From: Flavobacterium gyeonganense
GTDB taxonomy: Bacteria; Bacteroidota; Bacteroidia; Flavobacteriales; Flavobacteriaceae
DNA length: 64,000 bases
Direction of reading: 5' to 3'
Assembly (NCBI RefSeq): GCF_029625295.1
Contig: NZ_CP121112.1
Location: 1,488,001 to 1,552,000, forward strand
Positions 50,764-59,589 of this stretch are shown piece by piece (position 1 is the first letter of the stretch; each line of letters starts with the position of its first letter). A program made the translations under genes and the position numbers. The notes below the pieces were generated by a model. That model was not told where the DNA came from and did not search any database. It saw only the letters and a program-made list of their open reading frames with translations.

Positions 50764-52452
50764 ATGAAAACTAATCTAACACAATTTTTCCGTATGCTAT
50801 TGGCTGTTGTGACCATTAGCTATGCAGGAAAAGCAGTAGCCCAAAAGTCTAAATCCAATGGTACTTACGACAACATTGAATTTAAAATGGCAAAAGTCAA
50901 TGAACCAAAAATTCCGAAGAACATTGTAAATCTTAAAGACTTTGGCGCTGTAAACGGAGGATATGTTTTAAACACAAAAGCTTTTGAAGATGCCATTAAT
51001 GCACTTTCAAAAAAAGGAGGTGGAAAATTAATCATTCCTCCTGGAATCTGGTTAACAGGTCCAATCATTCTAAAAAGTAAAATAGAATTGCATGCACAAA
51101 CCGGTGCTTTAATCAAATTTTCACCGGACAAGAGTTTATACCCAATAATTGAAACCAGCTTTGAAGGTTTGAACACCTGGCGTTGTATTTCTCCACTTTA
51201 CGGGAAAAATCTTGAAGATGTTGCCTTTACAGGAAATGGTGTATGGGATGGTTCAGGCGAAGTTTGGAGACAAGTCAAAAAAGCAAAATTAACAGAAAGC
51301 CAATGGAAGAAATTTGTCGAATCAGGCGGTGTCCTTAACGAAAGTAAAACGAGCTGGTACCCATCTGAAACTTTCATGAAAGCTTCTGTAGGAGCAGATC
51401 AGAATGTACGTCTGGATTTAAAAACTAAAGAAGATTTTGAAAAAATTCATGATTTCCTTCGTCCGGTATTGGTGAGTATTCAAAACAGTAAAAGAGTATT
51501 ATTTGACGGACCTGTATTTCAAAATTCCCCGGCATGGAATATTCATCCTTTAATGATTGAAGATTTGATAGTTCGAAATATAACGGTTCGTAATCCTTGG
51601 TTTTCACAAAACGGAGATGGTCTTGACGTAGAATCCTGCAAAAATGTAATCGTTGAAAATTCAAGTTTTGATGTGGGAGATGATGCTATCTGTATCAAAT
51701 CAGGAAAGGATAAAGACGGTCGTGACAGAGGTGTTCCCTGTGAAAACATCATCATAAAAAACAATATTGTGTATCATGGTCATGGTGGTGTTACGGTAGG
51801 AAGTGAAATGTCCGGAGGCGTAAAAAACATGCACGTTTCGAATTGCACTTTTATGGGTACTGATGTGGGGCTGCGTTTTAAAAGTAACCGTGGACGAGGT
51901 GGGGTTGTAGAAAATATTTTTATTTCTGACATTTTCATGACCGATATTCCCTCTCAGGCGATTTCATTCAATCTTTATTATGGAGGAAAATCCATTGCTG
52001 AAACTTTGGAAGAAGGTGGTGCGAAAATTGTCAATCAAAAAATTCCTGTAGATGAAAAAACGCCTCAGTTCAAAAATATTTCGATAAAAAATATAACAAT
52101 CAAAGGGGCGCAACAAGCTGTATTTTTACAAGGACTTCCTGAAATGAACCTGGAAAATATTGAAATTTCTAATCTGATTGCAAAAGCAGAAAATGGATTT
52201 ACTATTGTTGATGCTAACGGAATTAAAATTCACAATGCAAAACTAGATATTGAAAAACCAAATGTAATTGATATTTACAACGGTAAAAACATGTCGTTTA
52301 AGGATATTGAATTCAATTCTACTTCATCTAAAGCCATTACTATAAATGGCGAAGAGACTCAGAACGTAGAATTTGTTCCTTCAGCGAATTCAGATTTTGC
52401 CAAAAAAACGGTGATTGGAGAAACTGTTCCAAAATCTGCGGTAAAACTATAG
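50764..52452 (+). CDS. GH28 polygalacturonase
   Basis: 562 residues with a signal peptide ending AGKAVAQ. The pectate-lyase-3-like start VNLKDFGAVNGGYVLNTKAF leads into the beta-helix with all GH28 signatures: SQNGDGLDVES (about 281-291), GDDAICIKSG (about 305-314), YHGHGGVTVGSE (about 337-348) and RFKSNRGRGG (about 371-380). The three catalytic Asp and the His are thus present. It hydrolyses galacturonan (possibly exo-acting or RG-directed). It is followed after 70 bp by the PL10 gene on the same strand, sharing the promoter at 50623. Confidence 0.95.
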   Translation: MKTNLTQFFRMLLAVVTISYAGKAVAQKSKSNGTYDNIEFKMAKVNEPKIPKNIVNLKDFGAVNGGYVLNTKAFEDAINALSKKGGGKLIIPPGIWLTGPIILKSKIELHAQTGALIKFSPDKSLYPIIETSFEGLNTWRCISPLYGKNLEDVAFTGNGVWDGSGEVWRQVKKAKLTESQWKKFVESGGVLNESKTSWYPSETFMKASVGADQNVRLDLKTKEDFEKIHDFLRPVLVSIQNSKRVLFDGPVFQNSPAWNIHPLMIEDLIVRNITVRNPWFSQNGDGLDVESCKNVIVENSSFDVGDDAICIKSGKDKDGRDRGVPCENIIIKNNIVYHGHGGVTVGSEMSGGVKNMHVSNCTFMGTDVGLRFKSNRGRGGVVENIFISDIFMTDIPSQAISFNLYYGGKSIAETLEEGGAKIVNQKIPVDEKTPQFKNISIKNITIKGAQQAVFLQGLPEMNLENIEISNLIAKAENGFTIVDANGIKIHNAKLDIEKPNVIDIYNGKNMSFKDIEFNSTSSKAITINGEETQNVEFVPSANSDFAKKTVIGETVPKSAVKL

Positions 52453-52522
52453 TTAATTAAACCATTATCCTTCAGTTGTGTCTAAGTTCAAACTAAACAC
52501 AACTGAAGTTCATCAAATTACT

Positions 52523-53731
52523 ATGAAAACATCACAAAGTCTGTCCAGAAATAAGAGTTTATTATTTGGCATCCTACTCACCTCTTTTTCGTTTCTTTAT
52601 TCAGGCGCTCAATCTGAAAAAGACAAAAAGACGACTGTAATCAGTACAAAACCATTTAGCGACAGTATGAATCACTGGTATGGTATTGCTGATAAAAACA
52701 ATATTGTAAATCCGATTCCGAATCAGCCGAAATATGAAGAATCCGAATACACCAAAATTGCGGATAACATCATCTATTTTCAGAGAGATAATGGCGGATG
52801 GCCAAAAAATTATGACATGCGTGCTATTTTGACAACTGAACAGATAAATGATATTGTAGGTTCAAGGTCAGTTTTGCATACCACTTTTGACAACGGCACC
52901 ACTTATACTCATGTCTATTATCTGGCGCAGGTTTATACACTGACTAAAATAGAAAAATACAAAACAGCCTGTCTGAAAGGTATCGATTTTATTTTGGAAG
53001 CCCAATATCCTAATGGTGGATGGCCTCAATATTATCCACTGGAAAAAGGATATAGCCGTCATATTACTTTTAATGACGGTGCCTATATGGGGATTATGAA
53101 TTTGCTGGATAAAATAGTACAGAACGATCCTAATTTTAGTTTTATAGATGCTGAAACAAAAAGCAAAGTAAATACAGCTTATGAAAAAGGAATTGACTGT
53201 ATTTTAAAAACACAAATTTCTGACCATGGAAAACTTAGTGCCTGGTGCCAGCAGCATGACGAGGTAACTTTACTTCCGGTATGGGCGAGAAAATTTGAAC
53301 CGCCAAGTGTCAGTAATGCAGAAAGTGTTGATATTGTCTTATTTTTAATGAAAATTGAAAATCCGAGTGAACAGGTTATAAGAGCGGTACAAAGTGCCGT
53401 TAAGTGGTTTGAGGATTCTAAAATATACAATACCAGAGTAGAAACTTTTGAAGCTCCGGAGATGGATTCAAAATTCAAAAAAATTAAAGATGACCGACGT
53501 GTGGTAAACGACCCTACAGCACCACCAATCTGGACCCGTTATTACGAATTAGGAACAGGAAAACCTTTGTTTTGTGACAGGGACAGTGTATACTTGTATT
53601 CATTAGCAGAAGTAAGCCGCGAACGCCGAACAGGTTATGCCTGGTATACCTACAATCCTGAAAAAGTATTGAAAAAGTATCCCGAATGGCAGAAAAAATG
53701 GACTCCTGAAACAGATGTTTTAAAAAAATAA
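52523..53731 (+). CDS. PL10 pectate lyase
   Basis: About 402 residues from the ATG at 52523 (an upstream in-frame GTG is unlikely). The signal peptide ends near FLYSGAQ. PL10 features are IIYFQRDNGGWPKNYDM, AQYPNGGWPQYYPLEKGYSR, HITFNDGAYMGIMNLL, KLSAWCQQHDEVTLLPVWAR and the C-terminal WTRYYELGTGKPLFCDRD with the family's Arg region. It cleaves de-esterified galacturonan by beta-elimination. It completes the GH28-PL10 operon, which ends at a bidirectional terminator. Confidence 0.93.
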   Translation: MKTSQSLSRNKSLLFGILLTSFSFLYSGAQSEKDKKTTVISTKPFSDSMNHWYGIADKNNIVNPIPNQPKYEESEYTKIADNIIYFQRDNGGWPKNYDMRAILTTEQINDIVGSRSVLHTTFDNGTTYTHVYYLAQVYTLTKIEKYKTACLKGIDFILEAQYPNGGWPQYYPLEKGYSRHITFNDGAYMGIMNLLDKIVQNDPNFSFIDAETKSKVNTAYEKGIDCILKTQISDHGKLSAWCQQHDEVTLLPVWARKFEPPSVSNAESVDIVLFLMKIENPSEQVIRAVQSAVKWFEDSKIYNTRVETFEAPEMDSKFKKIKDDRRVVNDPTAPPIWTRYYELGTGKPLFCDRDSVYLYSLAEVSRERRTGYAWYTYNPEKVLKKYPEWQKKWTPETDVLKK

Positions 53732-53737
53732 AAACAT

Positions 53738-53773
53738 AAAAAAAGCGTGAATTTAAATATTTCACGCTTTTTT
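53738..53773. terminator. Bidirectional terminator between PL10 and the lactonase
   Basis: AAAAAAGCGTGAA and TTCACGCTTTTTT form a 13-bp stem around a short AT loop with A/T-runs on both sides, between convergent genes. Confidence 0.88.
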
Positions 53774-53791
53774 ACTTTCACTACTATTCTT

Positions 53792-54625
53792 CTAATCATT
53801 CAGTTTATAGAATGATTTTGCATTTTCAAACCAAAACTTATTTTCATTCTCAACTGAGAAACCAGCCAGATAATTCTCTATGGTTTTGACTAAATTAGTA
53901 TAATCAGAAGCTACATTACAAACCGGCCAGTCGGAACCGAACATTAATTTATCCGAAGAGAAGTTTTCAAAAATCACATCCAGATACGGTTTTAAATCGG
54001 ATGGTTTCCAATTGTTCCAATCGGCTTCCGTCACCATTCCGGAGATTTTGCATTTTACATTTTCGAATTTTGAAATCTCCTCAATTCCTTTTTTCCATGA
54101 CGCAATCTCACCCGATTTTATATCCGGTTTTGCAATATGATCAATAACAAAAGCCTGTTTCGGAAAAGTTTTTACCAAATCAATTGCTGCCGGCAATTGA
54201 CGATGAAAAATCAAAATATCGTAGGTAAAGTCAAACTCTTTTAAGGCTACGATTCCGTTACGGAATTCCTTTCCGAACATAAAATCATCCGGTTCTCCCT
54301 GCACAACATGTCTGAAACCTTTTAGCTTTTCAAATTGAGAAAAATGACTCAATCGCTCTGAAATATTTTCAGCTCTTAAATCAACCCAGCCCACAACTCC
54401 TTTTATGAAATCATTTTTTGAAGCGAGATCCAGTAAAAAAATGGTTTCTTCTTCAGACTGACTTGCCTGAACCGCCACGCATCCGGAAAATTGATTTTCT
54501 GAAAGCAATGGCAACAAATCTTCGGGTAAAAAATTCCTTTGGATCTTTTTCATAGAATCATAAATCCAGCTATCCCTAACCGGATCAAATATCCAAAAAT
54601 GCTGATGGGAGTCAATTCGGTTCAT
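53792..54625 (-). CDS. Amidohydrolase-2 family sugar lactonase (L-rhamnono-/L-fuconolactonase)
   Basis: 277 residues, no signal peptide. The TIM-barrel amidohydrolase has MNRIDSHQHFW (HxH metal motif), KGFRHVVQGEPDDFM, FVIDHIAKPD and MFGSDWPVCN (metal Asp). The family includes L-fuconolactone and L-rhamnono-1,4-lactone hydrolases. It is the last gene of the six-gene operon, 5 bp after the SDR dehydrogenase that would make its lactone. The choice between rhamnose and fucose cannot be made from sequence. Confidence 0.87.
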   Translation of the reverse strand: MNRIDSHQHFWIFDPVRDSWIYDSMKKIQRNFLPEDLLPLLSENQFSGCVAVQASQSEEETIFLLDLASKNDFIKGVVGWVDLRAENISERLSHFSQFEKLKGFRHVVQGEPDDFMFGKEFRNGIVALKEFDFTYDILIFHRQLPAAIDLVKTFPKQAFVIDHIAKPDIKSGEIASWKKGIEEISKFENVKCKISGMVTEADWNNWKPSDLKPYLDVIFENFSSDKLMFGSDWPVCNVASDYTNLVKTIENYLAGFSVENENKFWFENAKSFYKLND

Positions 54626-54630
54626 AACAA

Positions 54631-55428
54631 TTAATTTACATCACTGATTAAAGCACGATCTAAGTGTACATAACCTCCATCAACAAAAACAAATTGTCCT
54701 GTAGTGTGAGAAGAACGATCTGAAATTATAAATAACGCAGTGTCTGCAATTTCTTCTGTTTTGGTCATTCTGCTTTCAAACGGAATACTTTTATTGATTT
54801 TTTTCAAAACTGTTTCGCCATCCGGTAATGTTTTGATCCAGTCCTCATAAGCCGGAGTATAACTTTCTGCAATAATAATAGCATTCGATCGGATTCCGAA
54901 CTGAATCAAATCTACTGCCCATTCTCTGGTCAGTCCAAGAACGCCGCCTTTTGCAGCAGCGTAACCTGAAGTTCCGCCCTGCCCTGTAAGAGCTACTTTT
55001 GAACCAATATTTAAAACATTTCCTTTTGATTCTTTTAGATACGGAAGTGCATATTTCACCATTAAAAAGTAACTCACCACATTCAGTTTTAAAGAATCCA
55101 TGAATTCTTCATAACTGGCATCTAAGCCTGCACCATCATTAACTCCAACATTATTGATGACAGCATCAATTCTGCCGTATTTTTTCGCAATCTCAGCAAC
55201 TGCTTTTTCCATCTGGACAGGATCAGTCACATCCGTTTGTATAAACAAAGAATCGATTCCTTTTTTCTGAAAAGCTTCCGCATAACCAAAGCCTCTGCTG
55301 TTTCTGTCAACCAAAACCGGAATAGCACCTTCATCCGCTAATCGATTGATGATGGTCTCACCAATACTTCCTTCTTTTCCAGCCGATCCTGAAACGACTA
55401 CAATTTTACCTTTTAAATGTAAATCCAT
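54631..55428 (-). CDS. SDR-family L-sugar 1-dehydrogenase candidate
   Basis: 265 residues, cytoplasmic. Rossmann start VVVSGSAGKEGSIGETI, NNVGVND, and SGYAAAKGG with the catalytic Tyr/Lys; SKVAL gives the Ser. Its position directly before the lactonase suggests oxidation of L-rhamnose or L-fucose to the lactone, as in the diketo-hydrolase (LRA1-type) pathway. A Zn-dependent dehydrogenase upstream could do the same step. Confidence 0.82.
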   Translation of the reverse strand: MDLHLKGKIVVVSGSAGKEGSIGETIINRLADEGAIPVLVDRNSRGFGYAEAFQKKGIDSLFIQTDVTDPVQMEKAVAEIAKKYGRIDAVINNVGVNDGAGLDASYEEFMDSLKLNVVSYFLMVKYALPYLKESKGNVLNIGSKVALTGQGGTSGYAAAKGGVLGLTREWAVDLIQFGIRSNAIIIAESYTPAYEDWIKTLPDGETVLKKINKSIPFESRMTKTEEIADTALFIISDRSSHTTGQFVFVDGGYVHLDRALISDVN

Positions 55429-55447
55429 AATATTATATTTTTCAGAA

Positions 55448-56461
55448 TTAATTTAATTCTATAATTGCTTTGATAGTATTGTTTTTCGGATCAATCCATT
55501 TTCCAAATTCACTGATCATATCCTCAAAATCAGCTCTGTGTGTAATGTATTTTTTTGGATCGATTTTACCTTCTTTCAGACATTTCATTACATATTCAAA
55601 ATCTTCGATGGTCGCGTTTCTGCTACTCATCAAAGTAGATTCTCTTTTATGGAAATCCGGATGACTGAAACTCAATTCTCCTTTTTGAAGTCCGACTAAA
55701 ACAAATCTTCCACCATGCGAAATATAATTGAAAGCACTGTTCATCACCTTTTGATTTCCGGTAGCATCAATGACAACATTTGCCATATCTCCATTGGTCA
55801 GTTCAGCCAATTTTGCAGCTACATCATCATGCAAAGGATTGATAGTTTCATCAGCCTGAAGTGCTTCTTTGCAAAAGTTAAGACGGTATTCGTTGATATC
55901 CATCACAATCACTTTGGCTCCCGCAATTTTCGCAAACTGAATCAATCCTAATCCAATGGGCCCTGCACCCATTACCAAAACGGTATCGGTTGCTTTTACA
56001 GCCGCTCTTCTTACTCCGTGTGCTGCAATTGCTAATGGTTCAACCAAAGCCAGTTCGTCATAATCCAAACCTTGTCCGTGCAATAAATACTGCTCCGGAA
56101 TCGTAACATACTCGGCCATTCCGCCGTCAATATGCACGCCGAAGACTTTGATATTGGCACAACAATTAGTCAGACCATTTCGACAGGCAACACATGTTCC
56201 GCAGCTGAAATAAGGAATAAACGTTACTTTATCGCCCGGCTCGAAACCTTTGGCATTTCCTTTTATATATTCAGCAGCCAGTTCATGGCCTAAAATTCTT
56301 GGGTATTCAAAATAAGGCTGTGTTCCTCCAAAAGCGTGAATATCGGTTCCGCAAACTCCTATTCTTCTAATTTTCAAAAGTACTTCTCCCTCTTTTGGTT
56401 CCGGCATTGGTTTTTCTTTGATTAGAAACTCCTGCGGTTTTTCGCAAACAATATATTTCAT
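55448..56461 (-). CDS. Zinc-dependent medium-chain sugar/polyol dehydrogenase
   Basis: 337 residues. The catalytic zinc site is GVCGTDIHAFGG with Cys about 37 and GHE at about 58-60; the structural zinc cysteines are CGTCVACRNGLTNCC (about 87-101). The NAD-binding VLVMGAGPIGLGLIQFAK follows. The family holds sorbitol, threonine, galactonate and L-fucose/L-rhamnose dehydrogenases. It lies 1 bp from the FAH gene upstream and 19 bp from the SDR downstream, so it is a true operon member. A sugar, sugar-acid or lactaldehyde substrate is inferred. Confidence 0.82.
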   Translation of the reverse strand: MKYIVCEKPQEFLIKEKPMPEPKEGEVLLKIRRIGVCGTDIHAFGGTQPYFEYPRILGHELAAEYIKGNAKGFEPGDKVTFIPYFSCGTCVACRNGLTNCCANIKVFGVHIDGGMAEYVTIPEQYLLHGQGLDYDELALVEPLAIAAHGVRRAAVKATDTVLVMGAGPIGLGLIQFAKIAGAKVIVMDINEYRLNFCKEALQADETINPLHDDVAAKLAELTNGDMANVVIDATGNQKVMNSAFNYISHGGRFVLVGLQKGELSFSHPDFHKRESTLMSSRNATIEDFEYVMKCLKEGKIDPKKYITHRADFEDMISEFGKWIDPKNNTIKAIIELN

Positions 56462-56462
56462 T

Positions 56463-57317
56463 TTATTTAGAATAAGCTTTAGCTACTTGTTTACTTGAAC
56501 CCAAACCGTCCATACCCAATTCGATAACGTCACCCGGTTTGATATAGATTGGATCCGGCTTAATTCCTAATCCAACTCCCGGAGGTGTTCCTGTACTAAT
56601 GATATCGCCAGGAAGCAAAGTCATAAACTGACTTAGGTAATGCACTAAAAATGGAATTTTGAAAACCAGATTAGAAGTATTACTGTTTTGGAATTTCTTT
56701 CCGTTAACTGTTAACCACATTGGTAAATTATTCACATCGGCAATTTCGTCCTGCGTAGCCAAAAACGGTCCAAGAGGTGCGAAAGTATCACAACCTTTTC
56801 CTTTTGCCCATTGTCCGCCCATTTCGATTTGAAATGCTCTTTCACTGTAATCATTCAATAAAGCGTATCCTGCAACATAATCCAAAGCTTCTGCTTCTTC
56901 TACATAACTCGCTTTTTTACCCACTACAAATGCCAATTCGATTTCCCAGTCTGTTTTTTCACTGTTTTTTGGGATAACCAAATCATCATTCGGACCGCAT
57001 AAAGAAGTCGTTGATTTAAAAAAGATAATTGGTTCTGTTGGAATTGGAGCACCTGTTTCATGACAGTGATCTACATAATTTAATCCGATACAGATTATTT
57101 TTGAAGGTCTCGCAACCGGAGATCCCAAACGAACATCTGCACTCACTTCCGGTAATGTTGGATTACTTTCTAATGCTTTTTTTAATTTTTCCAACCCATT
57201 ATCTTCGAAAAAAGCTTCGTTAAAATCCGTTACAATGGAAGAAACATCATATCTTTTTTCTCCAATAATAACTCCCGGTTTTTCTTGTCCGGCTGCTCCA
57301 AAACGTATTAATTTCAT
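56463..57317 (-). CDS. FAH-family 2,4-diketo-3-deoxy-L-rhamnonate/fuconate hydrolase
   Basis: 284 residues. The N-terminal cap (MKLIRFGAAGQEKPGVIIGE) and FAH core ICIGLNYVDHCHETGAPIPT are followed by DWEIELAFVVGKKA (metal-binding Glu/Glu) and GYALLNDYSERAFQ, then LPGDIISTGTPPGVGLG. This closely fits the LRA6/2,4-diketo-3-deoxy-L-fuconate hydrolase branch, which yields pyruvate and L-lactate. It stands next to the SDR that would make the diketo acid. Cytoplasmic. Confidence 0.88.
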   Translation of the reverse strand: MKLIRFGAAGQEKPGVIIGEKRYDVSSIVTDFNEAFFEDNGLEKLKKALESNPTLPEVSADVRLGSPVARPSKIICIGLNYVDHCHETGAPIPTEPIIFFKSTTSLCGPNDDLVIPKNSEKTDWEIELAFVVGKKASYVEEAEALDYVAGYALLNDYSERAFQIEMGGQWAKGKGCDTFAPLGPFLATQDEIADVNNLPMWLTVNGKKFQNSNTSNLVFKIPFLVHYLSQFMTLLPGDIISTGTPPGVGLGIKPDPIYIKPGDVIELGMDGLGSSKQVAKAYSK

Positions 57318-57332
57318 TTTTTATATTTTTAA

Positions 57333-58097
57333 TTAGTTATTTAATTTTATAAATCCTCCATCGATAGGATAATCACTTCCCGTAATAAATCCTGCTTCAT
57401 CACTGCATAAGTAAAGGGCTAAGGCAGCAATTTCGTCCGGTTGTCCCATACGTCCGATTGGTTGCGACTTAGACAGTTTTTCAAAAATTTCAGCTTCTTT
57501 GCCCGGATAATTTTTATTGATAAATCCGTCTACAAAAGGTGTATGCACCCTTGCCGGTGAAATCGAATTACAGCGAATCCCTTCATCTATGTAATCTCTC
57601 GCCACTGATAAAGTCATTGCCATTACAGCTCCTTTAGCAGTTGAATAAGCGAAACGATCCTGAATACCGACCCATGATGCTATAGAAGCCATGTTCAAAA
57701 CAACACCTCCTTTTGATAATCTGAATTGCGGAATTGCTGCATACAAACAGTTGTAAACGCCTTTTACATTTACATCCATCACTCTTTGGAAATCGATTTC
57801 CAAAGTTGTGTCTACTTTTCCCACATGTGCAATACCGGCATTATTAATCAAAATATGGATATTTCCAATTTTTTCAAATGTATCGACTACCTCTTTCTGA
57901 TTTACTACATTGCACGCATATGAAAATACTTTTCCACCCAATTGCTCAATATCAGCAACTGCATCCTGAGCACTTTCAATAGTTAAATCAATGATGTGAA
58001 TTTCTGCTCCTTGTTTCGCAAACAAAGTTGCAATAGCCCTTCCTATTCCACTTCCTCCGCCGGTTATGACGGCTTTTTTATTTTGTAATGAAAACAT
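57333..58097 (-). CDS. SDR-family 2-keto-3-deoxy-L-rhamnonate/fuconate 4-dehydrogenase
   Basis: 254 residues with TGGGSGIGRAI, NNAG, MASIASWVG and the catalytic YSTAKGA. The fit with known 2-keto-3-deoxy-L-fuconate dehydrogenases (HVGKVDTTLEIDFQRVMDVN, ARVHTPFVDGFINKNYPG) is good. It would oxidise C4 of the keto-deoxy acid, giving the substrate for the hydrolase encoded 15 bp downstream. A 22-bp perfect palindrome (57784-57805) lies within the codons for LEIDFQ. Confidence 0.87.
   Translation of the reverse strand: MFSLQNKKAVITGGGSGIGRAIATLFAKQGAEIHIIDLTIESAQDAVADIEQLGGKVFSYACNVVNQKEVVDTFEKIGNIHILINNAGIAHVGKVDTTLEIDFQRVMDVNVKGVYNCLYAAIPQFRLSKGGVVLNMASIASWVGIQDRFAYSTAKGAVMAMTLSVARDYIDEGIRCNSISPARVHTPFVDGFINKNYPGKEAEIFEKLSKSQPIGRMGQPDEIAALALYLCSDEAGFITGSDYPIDGGFIKLNN
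57784..57805. promoter_or_regulatory. 22-bp perfect palindrome inside the keto-deoxy-acid dehydrogenase gene
   Basis: Core GGAAATCGATTTCC extended by CTTT/AAAG, symmetric across all 22 bases. The central 20 bases are the same as in the palindrome at 61524-61545. The codons involved spell LEIDFQ in both genes. Candidate intragenic operator; function unproven. Confidence 0.45.
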
Positions 58098-58114
58098 ATT
58101 TTTAAATTATAGTA

Positions 58115-59302
58115 TTATTTATTTAGTTCTAAAGCAGCCAGAATAAAAGGTCCGGTTACTTTAGGATCATTATCTTTTCTTTTTTCATTAATATAATATT
58201 CATATGAACCATCACGATATGGATTTCCTCCTAAACCAGCAACAGCACAGGCATTCGTAATTTCAATTTCTCCGTTTGGATATACTTTAACAAATTTTGA
58301 AGTAATACCATCAAAGGCCTTTTCAGCAATTTTTTTGAATTTTTTAGGCAGATATCCTTTTTTTGCTCCCTTCGCAAAAGCATAAGCAAACATAGCCGTA
58401 CCAGAAGTTTCTAAATAATTACCTTCTCTTGTTCCCATATCAGTAACCTGATACCATAATCCTGACGGATCCTGAAATTTCACTAATGCGTTAGAAATGT
58501 TATTCAAATACAAAATCAGTTCATTTCGTTTTGGATGATCTTTAGGAAAATAATCCAGAACATCTACCAATCCCATCACATACCATCCCATTGAGCGGGA
58601 CCAAAAATTAGGTGAAACACCAGTTTCTTTGTTTGCCCATGGCATTTGTTTACTCTCATCCCAGGCATGATATAACAATCCTGTCTTTGCATCTGTTGCC
58701 TTTTGCTGAATCAATTCAAATTCATGAGCAACATCATCTAACTTAGCTCCATTTTCGAACGTAACGGTATATTCTGCATAAAATGGTTCTCCCATATACA
58801 AGCCATCCAGCCACATTTGGTTGGGATATATTTTTTTGTGCCAAAAACCACCACTTGGGGTACGAGGCTGTTCTTCTAATTGTTTACGCAAAGTCTGCAT
58901 CGCAACTAAATATCTTTTGTCTTTAGTTTGCTCATAAATGTCGAACAAAATTCGTCCTGTAGGTATGTTATCAATATTAAAAGACTCATACTTATAAGTC
59001 TTAATATTTCCATCGGCATCTATCAATTCATCAGCATATTGTTTAGCGTAAGCCGCGTATTTTTCATCATTTTTTTTCTTGCCTAATTCCTGAAAAGCAT
59101 AAGTAACCAAACCATGAACATAACTGATGTGTGCTACAGGAGCATCATCAAGCATATAGGCTTTCGGGTAACGCTGCATTAAGGTTAATGCCATTCTTTC
59201 TGACCATTTCAGCTTAGTGGAAATTGTATTTTGAGCATTTGAAATTGCCGTTACAAAAATCAGTAAGACAATCATTTTGGAAAGAAAAGAAATTTTAAGC
59301 AT
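58115..59302 (-). CDS. GH105 unsaturated rhamnogalacturonyl/galacturonyl hydrolase
   Basis: 395 residues with an N-terminal signal peptide (ending ISNAQ). (alpha/alpha)6 fold: APVAHISYVHGLVTYAFQEL, GGFWHKKIYPNQMWLDGLYM with the catalytic Asp (about 165), FWSRSMGWYVMGLVDVLDYF and SGTAMFAYAFAKG. It removes the 4,5-unsaturated galacturonyl residue left by the PL lyases. It leads the operon, 17 bp before the keto-deoxy dehydrogenase, and is controlled by the operator at 59348. Confidence 0.93.
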   Translation of the reverse strand: MLKISFLSKMIVLLIFVTAISNAQNTISTKLKWSERMALTLMQRYPKAYMLDDAPVAHISYVHGLVTYAFQELGKKKNDEKYAAYAKQYADELIDADGNIKTYKYESFNIDNIPTGRILFDIYEQTKDKRYLVAMQTLRKQLEEQPRTPSGGFWHKKIYPNQMWLDGLYMGEPFYAEYTVTFENGAKLDDVAHEFELIQQKATDAKTGLLYHAWDESKQMPWANKETGVSPNFWSRSMGWYVMGLVDVLDYFPKDHPKRNELILYLNNISNALVKFQDPSGLWYQVTDMGTREGNYLETSGTAMFAYAFAKGAKKGYLPKKFKKIAEKAFDGITSKFVKVYPNGEIEITNACAVAGLGGNPYRDGSYEYYINEKRKDNDPKVTGPFILAALELNK

Positions 59303-59347
59303 ATCGCTACTTTAAAAATTGTATTTATGTGAAATTGATGTAAAAAT

Positions 59348-59375
59348 AAATGTGATTTTCACATTTACAAATATA
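59348..59375 (-). promoter_or_regulatory. Promoter and GntR-like operator for the GH105/sugar-acid operon
   Basis: The minus strand reads TATATTTG (59375-59368, -7 element), then T, then AAATGTGA-AAA-TCACATTT (59366-59348), a perfect 8-bp inverted repeat with a 3-bp spacer. The repressor site covers the expected start of transcription. It is mirrored at 59542-59569. Confidence 0.75.
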
Positions 59376-59541
59376 AAACTTAATATGAATACCCGACACT
59401 TATTTTAAGGATCAGTGCTTAAAAATAGATATAATTAAAAACAATATCACATTTTATGTGTAATTTGTACAAAATATAAAAAAAGCCTGGACTATTTGAG
59501 AAAAAATAAATCATATAATCTTAGCAATTGAATCTAATTTC

Positions 59542-59569
59542 TATATTTGTAAATGTGAAAATTACATTT
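59542..59569 (+). promoter_or_regulatory. Promoter and GntR-like operator for the binding-protein/CoA-transferase operon
   Basis: The plus strand reads TATATTTG (59542-59549), T, then AAATGTGA-AAA-TTACATTT (59551-59569), one mismatch in the arms. Over 31 bp it differs from the opposite promoter at one position. The same regulator should bind both. Confidence 0.75.
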
Positions 59570-59589
59570 ATTATATTTATACTATCAAA

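Noticed and set aside
52478..52522. GTG start of PL10 at 52478
   Set aside because: The ATG at 52523 begins a good signal peptide; the extra residues would bury it.
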